Below are positions 23,100-36,120 of a stretch of DNA of 64,000 bases, one piece after another. The stretch is from positions 14,570,001 to 14,634,000 of the forward strand of contig OZ199838.1 in assembly GCA_964304625.1 (NCBI GenBank), given 5' to 3'. Made by a program: the position numbers and the translations under genes. Each line of letters opens with the position of its first letter. Within the stretch, counting starts at the first letter, position 1. The notes beneath the pieces were generated by a model that saw nothing but the letters and a program-made list of their open reading frames with translations, ran no database searches and was not told where the DNA came from. The DNA is from Kudoa neothunni (lineage: Eukaryota > Cnidaria).

Positions 23100-23640
23100 C
23101 AAGATAAAACCCCTGGCGCAACTTATCAGGTTGTGGAATTCTGGTTGGTCAGACCCTCTTCCGTTAACGCTGTAGGCACCGCAGGACGTAACATGAAACC
23201 TCGTCGCTTATCTTTATGCGGTAGTGTGGGACTTTAACCCACTAAACATCCTCGTCTCAGGGTGACCACCACCCCAAACTCTATCCCTTTAAGGACGTTG
23301 GCTCTGTGGGAACTGCAAATTACTTTACCTATCGATGGGTTCCGGAGATTCAAACTCCTATTCACGCTTACCCCACTTTACGTAAATCTGGCTGCCAGTG
23401 CATCCCACTCCACAGCGAGCGTACACTTTAACCACAGCTCCCAAATATGGGATAGACACCCACCGACACGAAAGCAGTAGTCTGACCACCTGCGGATTCG
23501 AACCCATTAGCTCAAGGTTCTGTGCCCAAGTGTCACACCGATGTGCAATCTGTCCACGGCACTTACGAATACATAGCTCGCGTGAAAGTTCAAAGGCCGA
23601 CTGGCGTAGTATAATCGTTGATATTCTTCAAGGCCGTTGA
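23100..23640 (-). repeat. Interspersed repeat family R2 with pol III boxes (SINE-like)
   Basis: A GC-richer island in AT-rich DNA, homologous to 5620-6085. On the minus strand near 23500-23560 it carries an exact B box (GGTTCGAATCC) with an upstream A-box-like TGACACTTGGGC, as in tRNA-derived SINEs. At about 540 bp it is long for a SINE and could be composite. There is no open reading frame of interest. Confidence 0.5.
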
Positions 23641-24232
23641 TATTTTTCGGATATTTTTCTAATATAGGGATAATATTGATAGCTTTATTAAATTCATTAA
23701 AAGCAAATCACAATAATGTTCAGTACAAATAAAATAAAACGGTGGGATAGACGCAATATTAATTTTGCGTTTGAAATCGATTTATTGATTATCAAAGTCT
23801 TAATGAGGCTCAATAGAACAAGTTGATATTTTCGGAACGTTTTTATTCATTAAATGTTTTAAAAATTCAATAAATTACATTGGCTAATGCAATAAATAAT
23901 ATGATGAAATATTGGTTGGAATTAACATAATCTTTGAATCCAGCTCATTCTAGTTGGTGATATTTCGCGACAATGAAAATAACCGTATTTTTATAATATT
24001 CTCAAACATTTTATGTGCTTGATATAATAATTTATTTAATAAATTCCTCTTTTTTCAAAGTTTAAATTTCCCTTGAAATTGTTTGATTATCCATTAAATA
24101 TGTGGCCGCAAAATTTTGATATCTCCACGTCTCTATTTATTACCAATACATAATGTTAATTAATGTGGTAAAAGCTCGAGCTATTAAAAATTTCATAAGT
24201 ATGAATTCAATACTTTATTTTACAAAATTTAA
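23641..24232. other. Intergenic
   Basis: AT-rich. Nothing recognised. Confidence 0.4.
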
Positions 24233-24236
24233 TTAA

Positions 24237-25675
24237 CCCTCTAACGATTTAGGGGCGCATTACACCCCCAACAATATTTGAACTAGTTATAACTTTTTTC
24301 TTGCTACTTTCACACGCTTAGACTCGAGCTATTCTTATAGCATAATTTGAAATTTCAATTTTGTGATTGTTGGGAAAATATATATTATATAAGTACACTA
24401 AATAAAAATGATACCTTCTAACGATTTTTTGGGTGCAATACTCCCCAGATTTTTTTCGATTAATAAAAGCGTTATTGCATGTGCTCTGTTTCAAAAAAGT
24501 TTAGGAGAATTATACCGATTATATTTTTGTTAGCTTAATGTCTTAAGTTGGCAAATTTAGTTTTCGCATATTCCGCATTAACAGTGATGAACAGCACTGA
24601 AGTCTTCGATAGTAAAAACCAATCATCTGGTAAGGAATTGAATGATTGTTTCAAGATTTTCTGAAAATTCTGATGAATCATTTTAATCCCATATCATTGA
24701 CGGATCATTAAATTGTAAGCATCGGATTTTGTGGTATCTAAATAAGCCCTCTACATCGAGAACTTTGCTTGAAAATATTATAAATGATCACCCAGTAGAC
24801 TTGCAAATTTCGGAATTTTTTGATTTTTTTTAAATTTGTTATATTATTCGTTCTCACTTTATTTTGAAAAGTGATTAATATTCTTAAAATAACTTTGTGC
24901 TCTGCTTGGGCATGTTTATGAATTCTCTTATCAATAATTAATAAACATCTTTCTCAAAAATTAATCTACTATTTCACTTGATGATCCTGTTTTTAAAATC
25001 CATCCGCATCCACGACCATCATTCAACATACGTGAAAGAAGACACACAGCTTCTTGCTGATTTGGAAGTCGATGATCGAATCGAAATGCATTTGGAGCAC
25101 TCGGTGAAAGATCATTATAATCTTCAGTGTTATAATATTTCATGTTTTAAAATAAATATTTCGTGAAAAATCGAACTGTTATAAAAATTTGTAGTCCAAA
25201 AATTTGCAAGTCTATCACCCAGGACCAGCGGCTTACTGTTATCAAAGGATTAAATTTATTTTTGATTGTTTATATTTCTTTGGCCAAAATATTTGTCTTT
25301 AAAATAATACAGTATTCCAATTTATTTAGAAAAACATATTATGAGGAATATTCGTCAAAAAGCGTTGTGAATGATAAAGTAGTCGTTGTAATTTAAAAAT
25401 TCGTCCTTATTGTGAAAAGAGTATTTATTGTGTCACTTAATTTTATTTTTTTCTTGTGTAAAAGAGTCCGAGATTATCAACAACTCATCTAACTGATTTA
25501 TGGGGAATATTTAGTATAATTATTGCCGTTTTGTTATAAAAATAGTCGATAGAAATCGTTGTAATTTACCAGTCTCTCTATAATTATTTTATTAATAAAT
25601 ATAGCCAAAAAAGAGTGGGGTACATTACAACTCAGAAATCGTCGGAAGATATACATTTTTCGCATCATTAGAAGG
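24237..25675. mobile_element. piggyBac-like element 1, degenerate
   Basis: The element is flanked by TTAA on both sides (24233-24236 and 25676-25679). The left end reads CCCTCTAACGATTTAGGGG; the right end, reverse-complemented, reads CCTTCTAATGATGCG. Subterminal copies of the same motif occur inside each end, at about 24416 on the left and, inverted, at about 25650 on the right, each with CGATTT followed by CCCC. TTAA targeting and this end structure are typical of the piggyBac superfamily. No transposase is recognisable, so the copy is old or non-autonomous. A GC-richer patch at 24978-25100 is unassigned. Confidence 0.65.
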
Positions 25676-25834
25676 TTAAAAAGAATACAAATATTATTTA
25701 TCTATATCATATTAGCTACACGCATGGTTTATTTCATGAAATTGAAGATTGGATTGAAGTTTGTTACAAGCGTAAGAAAATAAACCAATAAATCAAATAA
25801 TGACTAACGTAACGCAGTAATGCGACTTGATAAA

Positions 25835-28800
25835 TTAAATTTCTTGATTATCATCGGAGAGTTTGGAATGGACAACTTTTCGGGGTTTCTTTTTTATGCC
25901 AACCAGGAGAACCAAACAAATTATAACCAATAATACCAAGCAACTGGGGATTAATATTAACCTAAAAAATTATTATAAATAAAAATAACTTTCTATTTTA
26001 TTTAATATTTCGAATCGGTAAGGTTGTTCTCTGAAGAGATAACTGATATTCATTGTTTTAATAAAGTAATATTTTAGCCTCAAACTTGCTAGGAAAAATA
26101 TCTTTGTTTAATAAATTAATATAATAGTAATAATATTTATGGTAAAATTTAGACTGTTATTTTAGAATAATATTTGTATATAAGAAATAAATAATTTCTC
26201 TGTTGCATTTTATTTATATGTGAAATATTCAAAATAAAAATAATTGTTTAATGTATTGACTACCTCTTTAAGAGAAGTATATTTAGTAATGTTGTCTGTT
26301 AGAGATAGTTTAACCTCTAAAGGATAACCATAGACTCCAAGAGCCGGCCTTAATATTATTCTGTTTATAAATTTTGTTGTTATGCATGCGATATTTTGTG
26401 CATACTCGCCAGACTTCCATCTACTCTTTTAAAAAAGAATTATCTATCGAATAACACAATAAAACTGATTAAATTTGTGGCGAGAGTACACAAAATATAT
26501 TAAATTTTAAAACAAAATAATATACTGATGGACGCGCGAATTCAACGATTAGCCGTTAAAGGTTTTATTCTCAGAGAAACTCCGTGTTGTTTAATTTAAA
26601 CGAAAGATAAATGTTACCTTAAATAATCTTTTTTAATTGGCACTAAATTAAAAAAATCAAATTAAAAAGTCATCAAATATAAAGTAATATTTACTCATTC
26701 TAATAATGGCGACTCCATTGATATATTTGTTATCTCTGTAATACACTTCCAATTTGTAACTACGAGTGTCCACAACACCGTAAATGATGAATTGATCGCA
26801 AAACGGTTTTTCAATGCCACAAGCACTTTGATTATCTTCGGTGCATTCTTTCTCTATCTTATAATCCGAGGATTGGATATTCAACAATTTCCATAAACAC
26901 CTCGGATTTTTATTAAATATTTTCAATGGTACTACACTCTGCACGTTTAATATTTTAGTATTACGTGTGACGTTCAAATATATTATTTCGCTCTCGATTT
27001 TTTTGTGCGCTTTGACAGCTTCATCTTTGCTGTAAAAAACTTCCAATATGTAAGTTCGATTGTACAAAGCATTGTTAACAGTGATATTTTCACACAATAT
27101 TATTTGCATATCACAATCTGTTCGTTTATCTTTTGAGCATTCTTTATCAATCTGAGGTTCTTTGGAATCCATATTCCACAATTTCCATGAACACTCTGGC
27201 GCATTGTCTTTTATTCGTGGAGGTAGAATGGATTGAACGTACATTTTGTCTTTGTCACGGACCAAGGTTAAATTTATCCAGTTAAAATTAAAGGTAATTT
27301 CTCCATTGATTTCAGCGTCATCCTGGTAATACACTGTAAGACGGTAACTGGGAGCGTCTTCAATATCTTTTATAGTGAAACGGCCACAAGGCATCGATTT
27401 TTCAACACAATCATCCGTACTGCTTTCAGTGCATTTTTTCGGTTTTAAATATTTCTCTGAACCAATTGTTTCAAGGAACCATGTACATTTTGGTTCAGTA
27501 TCTTGATTTTTGACTTTTTCAGGAAGTGTTGCTTTTATAGACACCGTGCGCTCATCAAAATCCAATTCCAAATTTATAATCTGATTTTTTGGAATATTCG
27601 TTCTATCTAAAAATTTATTAATTTAAAAATCCGATAGTGACTATTTTTTAATTTAACAAATGAATAAATTTACCTTTAGGAATCACAATACACTTAGTTT
27701 CTTGGAGATATAATCGTGGTTCCATACAAACAAGATACTCTTTATTTGATTCATAATGTTCAACGAAATTTAAAACTATCACACTTGGGGGCAAGTAAGC
27801 ACGAACCTTTTATTTTATCTCGTGATTCTGAGAAACTGAATTTACCGTTAGTTAATTTTATGGGAGATGAATTAGCAGGGCACTCATAAATTAGTTTGTA
27901 CTCCTCATTTTCCTTCTCGTATATGTTGTAATGGCATTCAACATGGGATGCAGTAGCATAAGGAAAAAATCCCACAATTCTGACTCCTCCATCAATAATA
28001 TTGGATATGAGCTGAATTGATCCAGTGACTATTCACAAAAGTAATAAGTCATTAATTTAAACATCAATTTGATTACATTTAATTATTTTTTCGTTGTAAT
28101 ATTTATCAACAACAACTTTGATATCGTAATCAACAATAGGTATCAAATCTTTAATGTTAACATTCTTAGAGCACTCTTTGCGGCAAACATAACCATCACC
28201 GCAATCTGCTCTGTAGAACAGTTTGCTATCCATTAAGCTAACATAGTAATCGCAAAACCGTTCATCAGAGCTTTCAGCTAAAGTCAAGCTAACCGTTGTC
28301 ACGTTGTTTTCATTATTGCTTATCGATGCGGATGTGATATCATGAGTACCCTCTATTGAAATTATTTAAGGATCAACTCCATATAAACATAATAGATCAC
28401 TTGTTTTAAAGAATAATTTTTCATAGTGAATATTATTTTCGGTTAGAAACATTTTTATGAATACCGTGTAAAATGTGGCGGGATCAAGTGAGCTTAGGGG
28501 CGTTGAACCTTTGCAGATTCCCTCAGAAAGTACGGATGTGGTTTGGATAGAGCTCAAAGCCTGATCAGAAAGTGGAAACTTTGCATAATGATATCCTAGC
28601 TCACAACAATCTTTATTGGGTTCGCAATCGATAAATTCGTGTAAGTCAACATTGACCACACCACCGGAAGTGCTAATTTCAGTAAGTATCACTCCTGATG
28701 ATTCTTGGGAATCGTCATAAGCTATTTTATTGTATAAATAATACATCATCTAACATATACACAATCTTACCAAATTTTTTTCGATAAATCCAGAATTGTC

Positions 28801-29819
28801 ATCCTCAAAATTATGATATCTGTTTTTTATCATTATTTCTACAAATGCGAATTTTTCCAATCTCAGTTGATATTTCTACAAGGGGCGAAACATTTCAAAT
28901 TTTCCTGATTATCACTACAGCTGGAAGGAATACTCCCCAGCCACTTCACCATCTTCAGGCACTCCTCGTATACTGAAATAGCAGATATCAGCAGAAATTA
29001 TGTTAGTAAATGTTAATTCATATTTTATGTGTTCCTGAAGATATCAAGGATTTGACATAATATTGTGGCTTATATATATCAGAATTTTGTAGTTCATATT
29101 TTGTAGGTAAGTAGGTATAGTATTCAGGCAACCCTCTACACTTCAAGTAAAAGTAGTCCGCCATCAGATTGCACTCTTGTGTATAAAATTTCAAGAGTCA
29201 TTTTGCAATTAATAAAGTTATTTTTTGTAAATTCTTGAGGGGCTTTATAGAAGAATGTGCACATTCTTTGAGGACATATATTGAAGGTATAGAGGAGTGA
29301 AGATTGTTTAAATACCATTTTATTTTCAGGTAACTCAAAAGTTCTAAAATATTTAATTGTAAACAAGGTTTGACATAATTTTATCATGATTTACCCGTGT
29401 TGAGACCCATTATATGTGTAGAATAATCGTTTGTAGTATCATCAGTTATTATTTTAAGCTTAATGTATCGTACGCTTGGAAAGGCTTCCTCAATTTTATA
29501 TTTGAAACCGTCGCCACATCGGAAAGGCCCATCACTTAGTTTCTCATATTCTGTAACACCATAACTGTTTGTTATGTACCAAAGGTCGGTTGTTTCGTAT
29601 TGTTCTAATTCGCAATTTTATCTTTATGTTCTTCATCCATAATGTTATAGTGAAGTGTTTCAGGCGATGATTGATCTGAGAATCCATACTCAAGATCTAC
29701 CAGTCTAACCGAACCAATATTTGCAAATATACTCACAATGATTACTATACGTATAATAAATGTGAGGGGCGAACTCAATTAATATATTTACATTGAATAA
29801 ACAACGCAAAATTATCCAT
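25835..29819 (-). pseudogene. Type I membrane protein A, Cys-rich modular; 5' half disrupted
   Basis: Paralog of gene B (52309-55420), read on the minus strand. Exon 1 (29819-29792) and the start of exon 2 encode a signal peptide (MDNFALFIQ-LIIVSIF), split by a 47-nt phase-1 intron exactly as in B. Then come exon 2 (to 29395), exon 3 (about 29344-29142), exon 4 (about 28970-28780), 28721-28401, 28352-28077, 28028-27674, 27606-26695, a 25-nt microexon 26642-26618, and a last exon 25961-25835 with the membrane helix SCLVLLVIICLVLLVGI and a basic tail. Exons 3, 4 and 28028-27674 cannot be read in one frame: there is a frame offset at exon 3, a TGA plus a shift in exon 4, and a shift near 27785. 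The 3' half, including three tandem copies of the last module, is open. Either a decaying surface-protein gene or local sequence errors. Function unknown. Confidence 0.6.
26695..27606 (-). repeat. Three tandem Cys-rich modules in one exon of gene A
   Basis: About 100-residue repeats with the pattern C-x-W-x-L...K-x-C-(T/S)...C...C-x-x-F/I-x-I...Y-x-L-x-V-(Y/F)-Y. Examples are CTWFLE...CGRFTIKD...YRLTVYYQD, CSWKLW...CENITVNN...YILEVFYSK and CLWKLL...CDQFIIYG...YKLEVYYRD. Gene B has one such module (CKWELR...CKMFDITG...YHLIVYLEE) in the matching exon, so the triplication happened within the exon in A. Confidence 0.85.
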
Positions 29820-30792
29820 TTTAAATTATCCGATTGGATACTTGACGATTTTGTGTTTCGCCTATGAAAAAATCCTTTATTTCATCTGGGAGATTATTTC
29901 TATTTTTAACAAAGAATCAATCACAACATCCCTAAAACTTACTTTTGCATTAAATAACTTTATAATTTTATTGTATCGCTTAAAATTTAATTATTTCCTA
30001 TTATTAGTATGAAAAATAATTATTTCAATATACTATTTTATCAATAAACTGACGTAAATATATAATGGGTTAAAGATTTTTCTTATTTAATAATTAACCC
30101 TTTTGGGAAAATATTCTACAAAGATCCATTAAACTTTTTAGGAACACCGATGAAAAATTGTTTATAAATATCACTTTATTTTTAGGTTATTTTTTGCATA
30201 ATGAAGTAAAGAAACACCAATTTTCTGAAATGAGCTTTGATTTTGTATCATTTATTTCTTAACAAATTATATTTATATTATATTTATATTGGTAATGTTG
30301 TGAGGATGAAAATTTTTTAACTTAAAAATATTTCTAAAACTAAATTTGTACAATCGAATACCCTCATTTTTATTATTTTTAAATTTTTATTTATTAATCC
30401 AAATCTTATTTGATTTGAAAATTTGTTAATGCAGACTTTTTGTTAAGTGAAGTAATATTCGATAATCGTTAGAAGTAGAATTATTTTAAATTTGAACATA
30501 ATTCTTATATGAATAGTTATAAATTTTAATACGTTTCTCAAGTGACTTAGTTCACATATCTTATAGGACACATTACCCTTGCCCCACATCAGCCAAACTA
30601 ATAGTATTAAAATGTTTAGTGCTAAAGAGGCTTCAAAATATCGATTTTTTTGAACCCTCCATATGATAAACTCATATCGATAACTGATATGTTTATATTT
30701 GACAGCTTTAAAAATTTAGTAAGATTTTTAAAATCCACTTCGTATGAGCTTTACTAGCGAAAATGAGATAACTTTAAATATTCCTCGCATTA
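29820..30792. other. Intergenic upstream of gene A
   Basis: AT-rich. No gene or clear core promoter seen. Confidence 0.4.
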
Positions 30793-30796
30793 TTAA

Positions 30797-31953
30797 CCCT
30801 CTAATGAATCTAGGGTAAATTTTTACCCCAACAAGAAGTTATCGGTTATGTACGTGATTTGCTTGCTCTTCATATGATACAAATTTTTTTAAATCTTAAA
30901 AAGGTGAATAATATATTATTTTAAATATTATGACTAAAAATATAAAATCAGAGAAATTATAACATTACATTCTTCCGATGAATTTTTGGGATAAAAAATT
31001 ACCCCAGATTTATTTCACGTCAATTGAAAGACAAAATAATTATTATTACATAAATCAAGTTTTGGGTTTATTTGATAGATAAATCTGAAGTTAAACAGGT
31101 ATTACTTCTACGAGATGTCATGTGACTTACCGCTTAATTTTTTCGTTGTAATAATAGGATGGATTTAGCCAATAGTAATTATAATGATTAATCAAATTCT
31201 TTTAAAAATGATTACGAATATTTTAAATCCCATATGTCGGAAGAATTTTACGAGATTGAAAACTGAGAATTCGTGTCAATCCACAATCAATAATGACGAC
31301 CTATGGTGTTGTTTTTCTATTTAATGGATTTATTATATATAAATGCGTTTTTCATATACAGAAAATCTTTGGAGATAATATAGTTAGGAGAAAGTTTTTG
31401 AAAATAAGGCAAAGATACTGTATCTTTCCATTAATTGAAAGAAACATCCGTGCAGTCCAAAATCCTATGAATTTGACCTTATCTATTCCGTTATAACTCG
31501 GCACACCAAATGAAGGAACAATATTTTAAAGGTTTGAATGTTTTTAGGGCAAATTGATAAGAAACCCACTATTGATTGTTTCAGATGTATGAAACTGTTG
31601 CAAAATTCATTCTGAATGTTTGCGAATATTATTCTCATTAAATGTTCTATTTTTTACGTATATGATAATTAAAATATTTATTACATTACGTAAATGTGAA
31701 ATTTGCTCAAGCATTAAGCTTTAATCAAAAACTGCCATGGCGAATTCTAACGAATACAGTTTTCGTAAGATTATGAAGATTACTGCTAGGTATGCTAGTT
31801 GTTTCACAGTCGAATCTAGCCGTGGGATTTTTCCAATTTTTTATTTTTCGAAATCAAATAATTTTTGTGGTTCGGGTGGAGAAATGAAAATCTTGGGTAA
31901 TTCTTAGCCCCAGAATTCATCGGAGTGCAGCCGATTTTTAATACATTAGAGGG
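30797..31953. mobile_element. piggyBac-like element 2 with transposase remnant
   Basis: Flanked by TTAA (30793-30796 and 31954-31957). The left end is CCCTCTAATGAATCTAGGG; the right end, reverse-complemented, is CCCTCTAATGTATT. Inverted subterminal repeats near 30967 (CTTCCGATGAATTTTTGGG) and 31905-31930 (its inverse) match each other. On the plus strand at 31293-31496, FLFNGFIIYKCVF followed by RRKFLKI resembles the C-terminal NAFxIYK...RREFL region of piggyBac transposases. The rest of the transposase is lost. 1157 bp. Confidence 0.7.
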
Positions 31954-31957
31954 TTAA

Positions 31958-34900
31958 AAATCACTGAAAATAATTTTTTAATTCTATTTTTTTGTGATAC
32001 TTTTCTCCAACATAAGTAATTACATTATCATTATGATTAAAATTTTTTGGCGAGATAAATCATAATATAATTTTTTCTGAAAGGAATTATTCTTTATAAA
32101 TCAGATATAAGTTTATATTTCAGATATGCCATTTCCTATAAAAAATTGTGTTGTTTTCCATTATAACTAACTATTTGGGGTTGGTGGAAATCTCGCACAT
32201 TTTTAAACATTAGGTATTCATAATTAACAGAGAATATTATCAAAAACATAAATAAATCTTATAATAATTTAAAATGGAATTATACATTGTTTAATTGTGA
32301 ATTTGGTAATTAGTTTCTTTGACTTTAAAATTTTTTTGCCTTCCTAACGGGAAATTGGAAAGTTTATTTATTTTTTGCATTTTTTTCTCGCATGTATCGA
32401 AATTCATTAGAGTAATCGTTCTTTTATACATTTAAGAGAAATTCATTGCAAACACTACACGAAAACTTTAATAAAATTAAAAATCAATCAATCATGCTAA
32501 TAAGTTATAAGTTACAACACACTTTTTGGGGAATTGAAATTAGGTACGCAATAAGCATATCACGCATGCGTGTGTAAGTTGTAAAATAATATTTTTATGG
32601 CGAATAAAATTTTTATTTTTGAAATAATCTTTAACTAAACTATTTTTTTCTGTTGATCTGAGACATTTAGGGGTCTTATCCATAAAGAATAAAGATCTGC
32701 TATAACTGATGGGTCTTCGTGATAAAATGTGACTCGAATAACATATAATGCATCCATTATTTTTCCAGATATTATTAAAGGAATTCATTTTCTAGAATGA
32801 ATAACTGCTATGGAATCATCATCTTTTTCATGGTTATCTGATGGATCGCATTTATCATTTACTGTTGTGTAATCAATCGTCTCATAAATATTTGATTTAT
32901 TTTTGATTTCATGCACCCAACTGTTTTCACCTTAGATCTATATTTAAATTTAATTACAAGCGAACAATCCTCAACCACACGTTCTCAGATTTTGTATTAA
33001 CTTCATTTGAGACTTTGATTTTGACTGGTGTCGTTAACTTAAAAAGATTCTCTATTGGTTTTTATAACATGAAATCGAACTCATGCGACGGATCTCTAAA
33101 ATATAGTCTCAATTAAAATTGATCCTGTAACCTTCCAAGCGCCTCAAAATCGACTATATACTTGGTGTTTTTGGGTCAAATTGACCTTAGGTTATTGCTT
33201 AAATGTTAAATTCAATAAATAATTCTATAATAATAGGTAAAATTAAATGAAAATTTATCGACCAATTTTTATCGTATTTTAACCAAGGCTTACACTGTGT
33301 GTGTACGAAATAGATCCTATTCGTGTGAATTTGTTGGCGCGATCTGTGTTTTGTCTGCATGAACCTCATTGTGAGGAATTCATGGGATAACTAAATTTTC
33401 GAGATGTAAAAATGATTTAAAATTTTTTTATACTAAAAATATCGATAGATTAAGTTCATTGTTTACATGAGTAACAGTTTAGTTTTCTATAGTAGGTAAC
33501 CACTTTCACGTAATCCCTTTGGGCACGGAAAAGCAAAAATAGTTATTTAACTACATTTACACAGTTTGGCGCCAAAATGAACAATACGAATATTTTCATC
33601 TCATTCTTTTAGTATAATTTAGGTCATAAACATTATTTTCCTCGGAATATACGTTCAAATCCATCAGAACTTAGCATTTGATAACTAAAATGAGTGAAAT
33701 AAAATGCTTTGTTAGCATATCTATCGCAGTCAGTGGAAAAAATCTCGTCAAAGTCTCTCTTTAGTACACATGCATTGGGAAAATTCGTGCGAACGGCGCG
33801 GTAAAACGGATGTCTCCGTATCATAGCGTATGATCTCGTATAGATGTTTCCCTTAGTTTTGCAATATTTCGCCCGTATAATTCAACCAAACTCAATCATT
33901 CATTTCTTTAAATATTTTATTATCATTTAATGCAATAAAAACCATGAGCTAAAATTGACCATCAAATCGCCCAAAGTATAGTTTTTTCGTATATCGTTGT
34001 TTATTCTACTTTTTCAAATTTTTATTCAAAAATTATAAAATACTATATTTTTTACAAGAATAAATCAGATATCACTTGTTTATATTCCTATATATAGAAA
34101 ATTTTTAATAAAATATTGTCTGAGGTTAATTGGACCCCAGAAACGGTCCAAAAATTAATAAATGTTTTTATCTGAAATAACACAACCTTATATTTACAAA
34201 TAATTGGACTATTGAAAAATAGCTGACCTTAAATCATTTAAAATACTTTACAAATATTTACCAGATTTCTATTAATTATATTATTGTGTCAATTTTAAGG
34301 GCTTCAATATTAATGTTTATCGCATGAAACTATGGATTTTTATAACCTAATTAATTATTCTATACGTTAATAAACAGATTTAAATTATAAACCAACACTT
34401 TTTACATTTACAAAAATTTCAGTGTTAAAATTTACAAGTAATTAAGCTTATAGAATAGATTATTTCACATATTAATGTCTATCAAAAAATTTTTAAACTA
34501 AAAAAATGTACGTTCAATCAAAATATAAATTCCATTCATTGTTTCATTTATTACACAGTAATGAAATGAAAATATGCTGCCTAAATATCGAGCTACATTG
34601 TAATTTACTTATTTACTTTTAATGTTCCACGAATACTAATCAAAATTATTCAAAATCACTAATACAATAAGCCACATTAATTATCTGAAAACATATTATA
34701 ATTTCGATTGCATATTCCTACATAGTAAAGATATGGGGTGAATCTGACTTTAATCGAAATAAAATTTGATCGCAATTTTGAAGTTATTTATTCGTGCTTA
34801 AATTTTGTTGCTTAATATTCCTTTTTTACGAATAACAACATCTTACTTAGAGGAACAGAAAAAATGTAGTAACGACTTCACTGCATTGTTCAATTATCAC

Positions 34901-35356
34901 ATGCTTTACCATTATCGCTGTCAGCCGAGATATGATTATCCGTTGAATCTCTGTAACTTTTTTAACCTAAAATCACGTTTCCGAATAAGGAGTTAAAATA
35001 TAATTTCAGTAAGGTCTCGATATAGGGTAATAAGCATTTTTTTAAAATTTCTTCATTCAACATTGTAAAATTTCCGATGTATATACTCTTTTACTTTAAC
35101 TTTGTATCCAAAAATATGAAATAATACTTATTTGAAGCAAATTTGAACAAATTCGGGGTTCTGTTACCGGGTAGTAGTTATTTCAAATTTAATCCGATCA
35201 AACCACTAAATTACACATTCGAGCGTTCGGTATACTGAGAGAAGGAAGAAATTTTGACTAAATATTGAAATTTTTTATATTGTCTTTCAATTCAATCAAT
35301 CTGAAATTCTGATAAATGACTATAGAGTGCCACAGAATATCATATAGCCTGTTATT
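31958..35356. other. Intergenic, mostly AT-rich
   Basis: About 3.4 kb with no supported gene. It contains an NRF-1-like palindrome CACGCATGCGTG near 32562. A fragment near 33495-33530 resembles the left end of the Tigger-like element at 56983 (shared CACGTAATCCCTT). A GC-richer 63-codon minus-strand ORF at 33824-33633 was not assigned. Confidence 0.4.
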
Positions 35357-36120
35357 GTGAGTTTTATTCAAATTAGAATAGGTTATTCTTCTCTAAATAG
35401 AATTTTGTCTAATAAATCTGAAATAACGAATTCCAATCTTGCTTATACTCCCAAAGATATTACAAATGCGAAATATGCCCAACTTGAAATTGAGTTATAT
35501 GACCGGATAATGTTAGAACTTCAAAAAAAAAGGAAAATATTCAAGAGTTTTCAATCATTGAAAAATAAAATATTATTGCTGAAGATCTTGAAATTACTGG
35601 TTTCAGTCGAAGAAAAGATTGGTTGGAGAATTTTAAGACTCGCGTAGGTTTTAAAAGTTCACTTTCCGGGGAGAAGCGAGGAGCGTTGATGATAATATTG
35701 TCTATGTTTTGGTATGCAAACTTTATGAGGTAATAAGTAGGCAAGAAAAAAACATATTAAATCGCCTTAAGAAAAGTCCTTTTTTATGAACAATGGACCC
35801 AACGAACATATGCAATCAAGAATGTGTAAAATTAACATGAAATGAAACAATCACAAAACCCGTAATTGGCTTATAAACTGCTTAATTTACAGGGGAAACT
35901 TCCCCACATAGTGTCGTTTGTTAATTTAAAGATAACCACCCTTGTGAAGGACTGAATGATCTACCTATTGAATATTACGATGAAAAAAATGATTGGATGT
36001 CTTCTACTATCTTTTTGACACTTTAATAAATCTAGATCAAATATTCGCGAAAGAGAGGAGGAAAGTTGTTATAATGTTAGATTGATGTCCCTCACATTCT
36101 TCATTAAATAATACAAACAA
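35357..36120 (+). mobile_element. pogo/Tigger-type transposase remnant (Tc1/mariner superfamily)
   Basis: The plus strand holds a CENP-B-type helix-turn-helix block (AQLEIELYDRIMLELQKKRK), then in a shifted frame DWLENFKTRVGFKSSLSGE, the usual end of that domain in Tigger/jerky proteins. About 400 bp downstream, NDWMSSTIF and then KVVIMLD-CPSHSSLN (with an internal stop in the LDxCPSH motif) mark the second catalytic Asp of the DDE domain. Several frame breaks make this a dead copy. Terminal repeats were not located. Confidence 0.7.

Noticed and set aside
24961-25143. Phospholipase C-like fragment (GRGCGWILK) on the minus strand
   Set aside because: One short motif only, no catalytic X/Y residues, and it lies inside a degenerate piggyBac-like element.
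33633-33824. 63-codon minus-strand ORF with coding-like composition
   Set aside because: No family recognised and no splice partners; it may belong to a decayed transposon.
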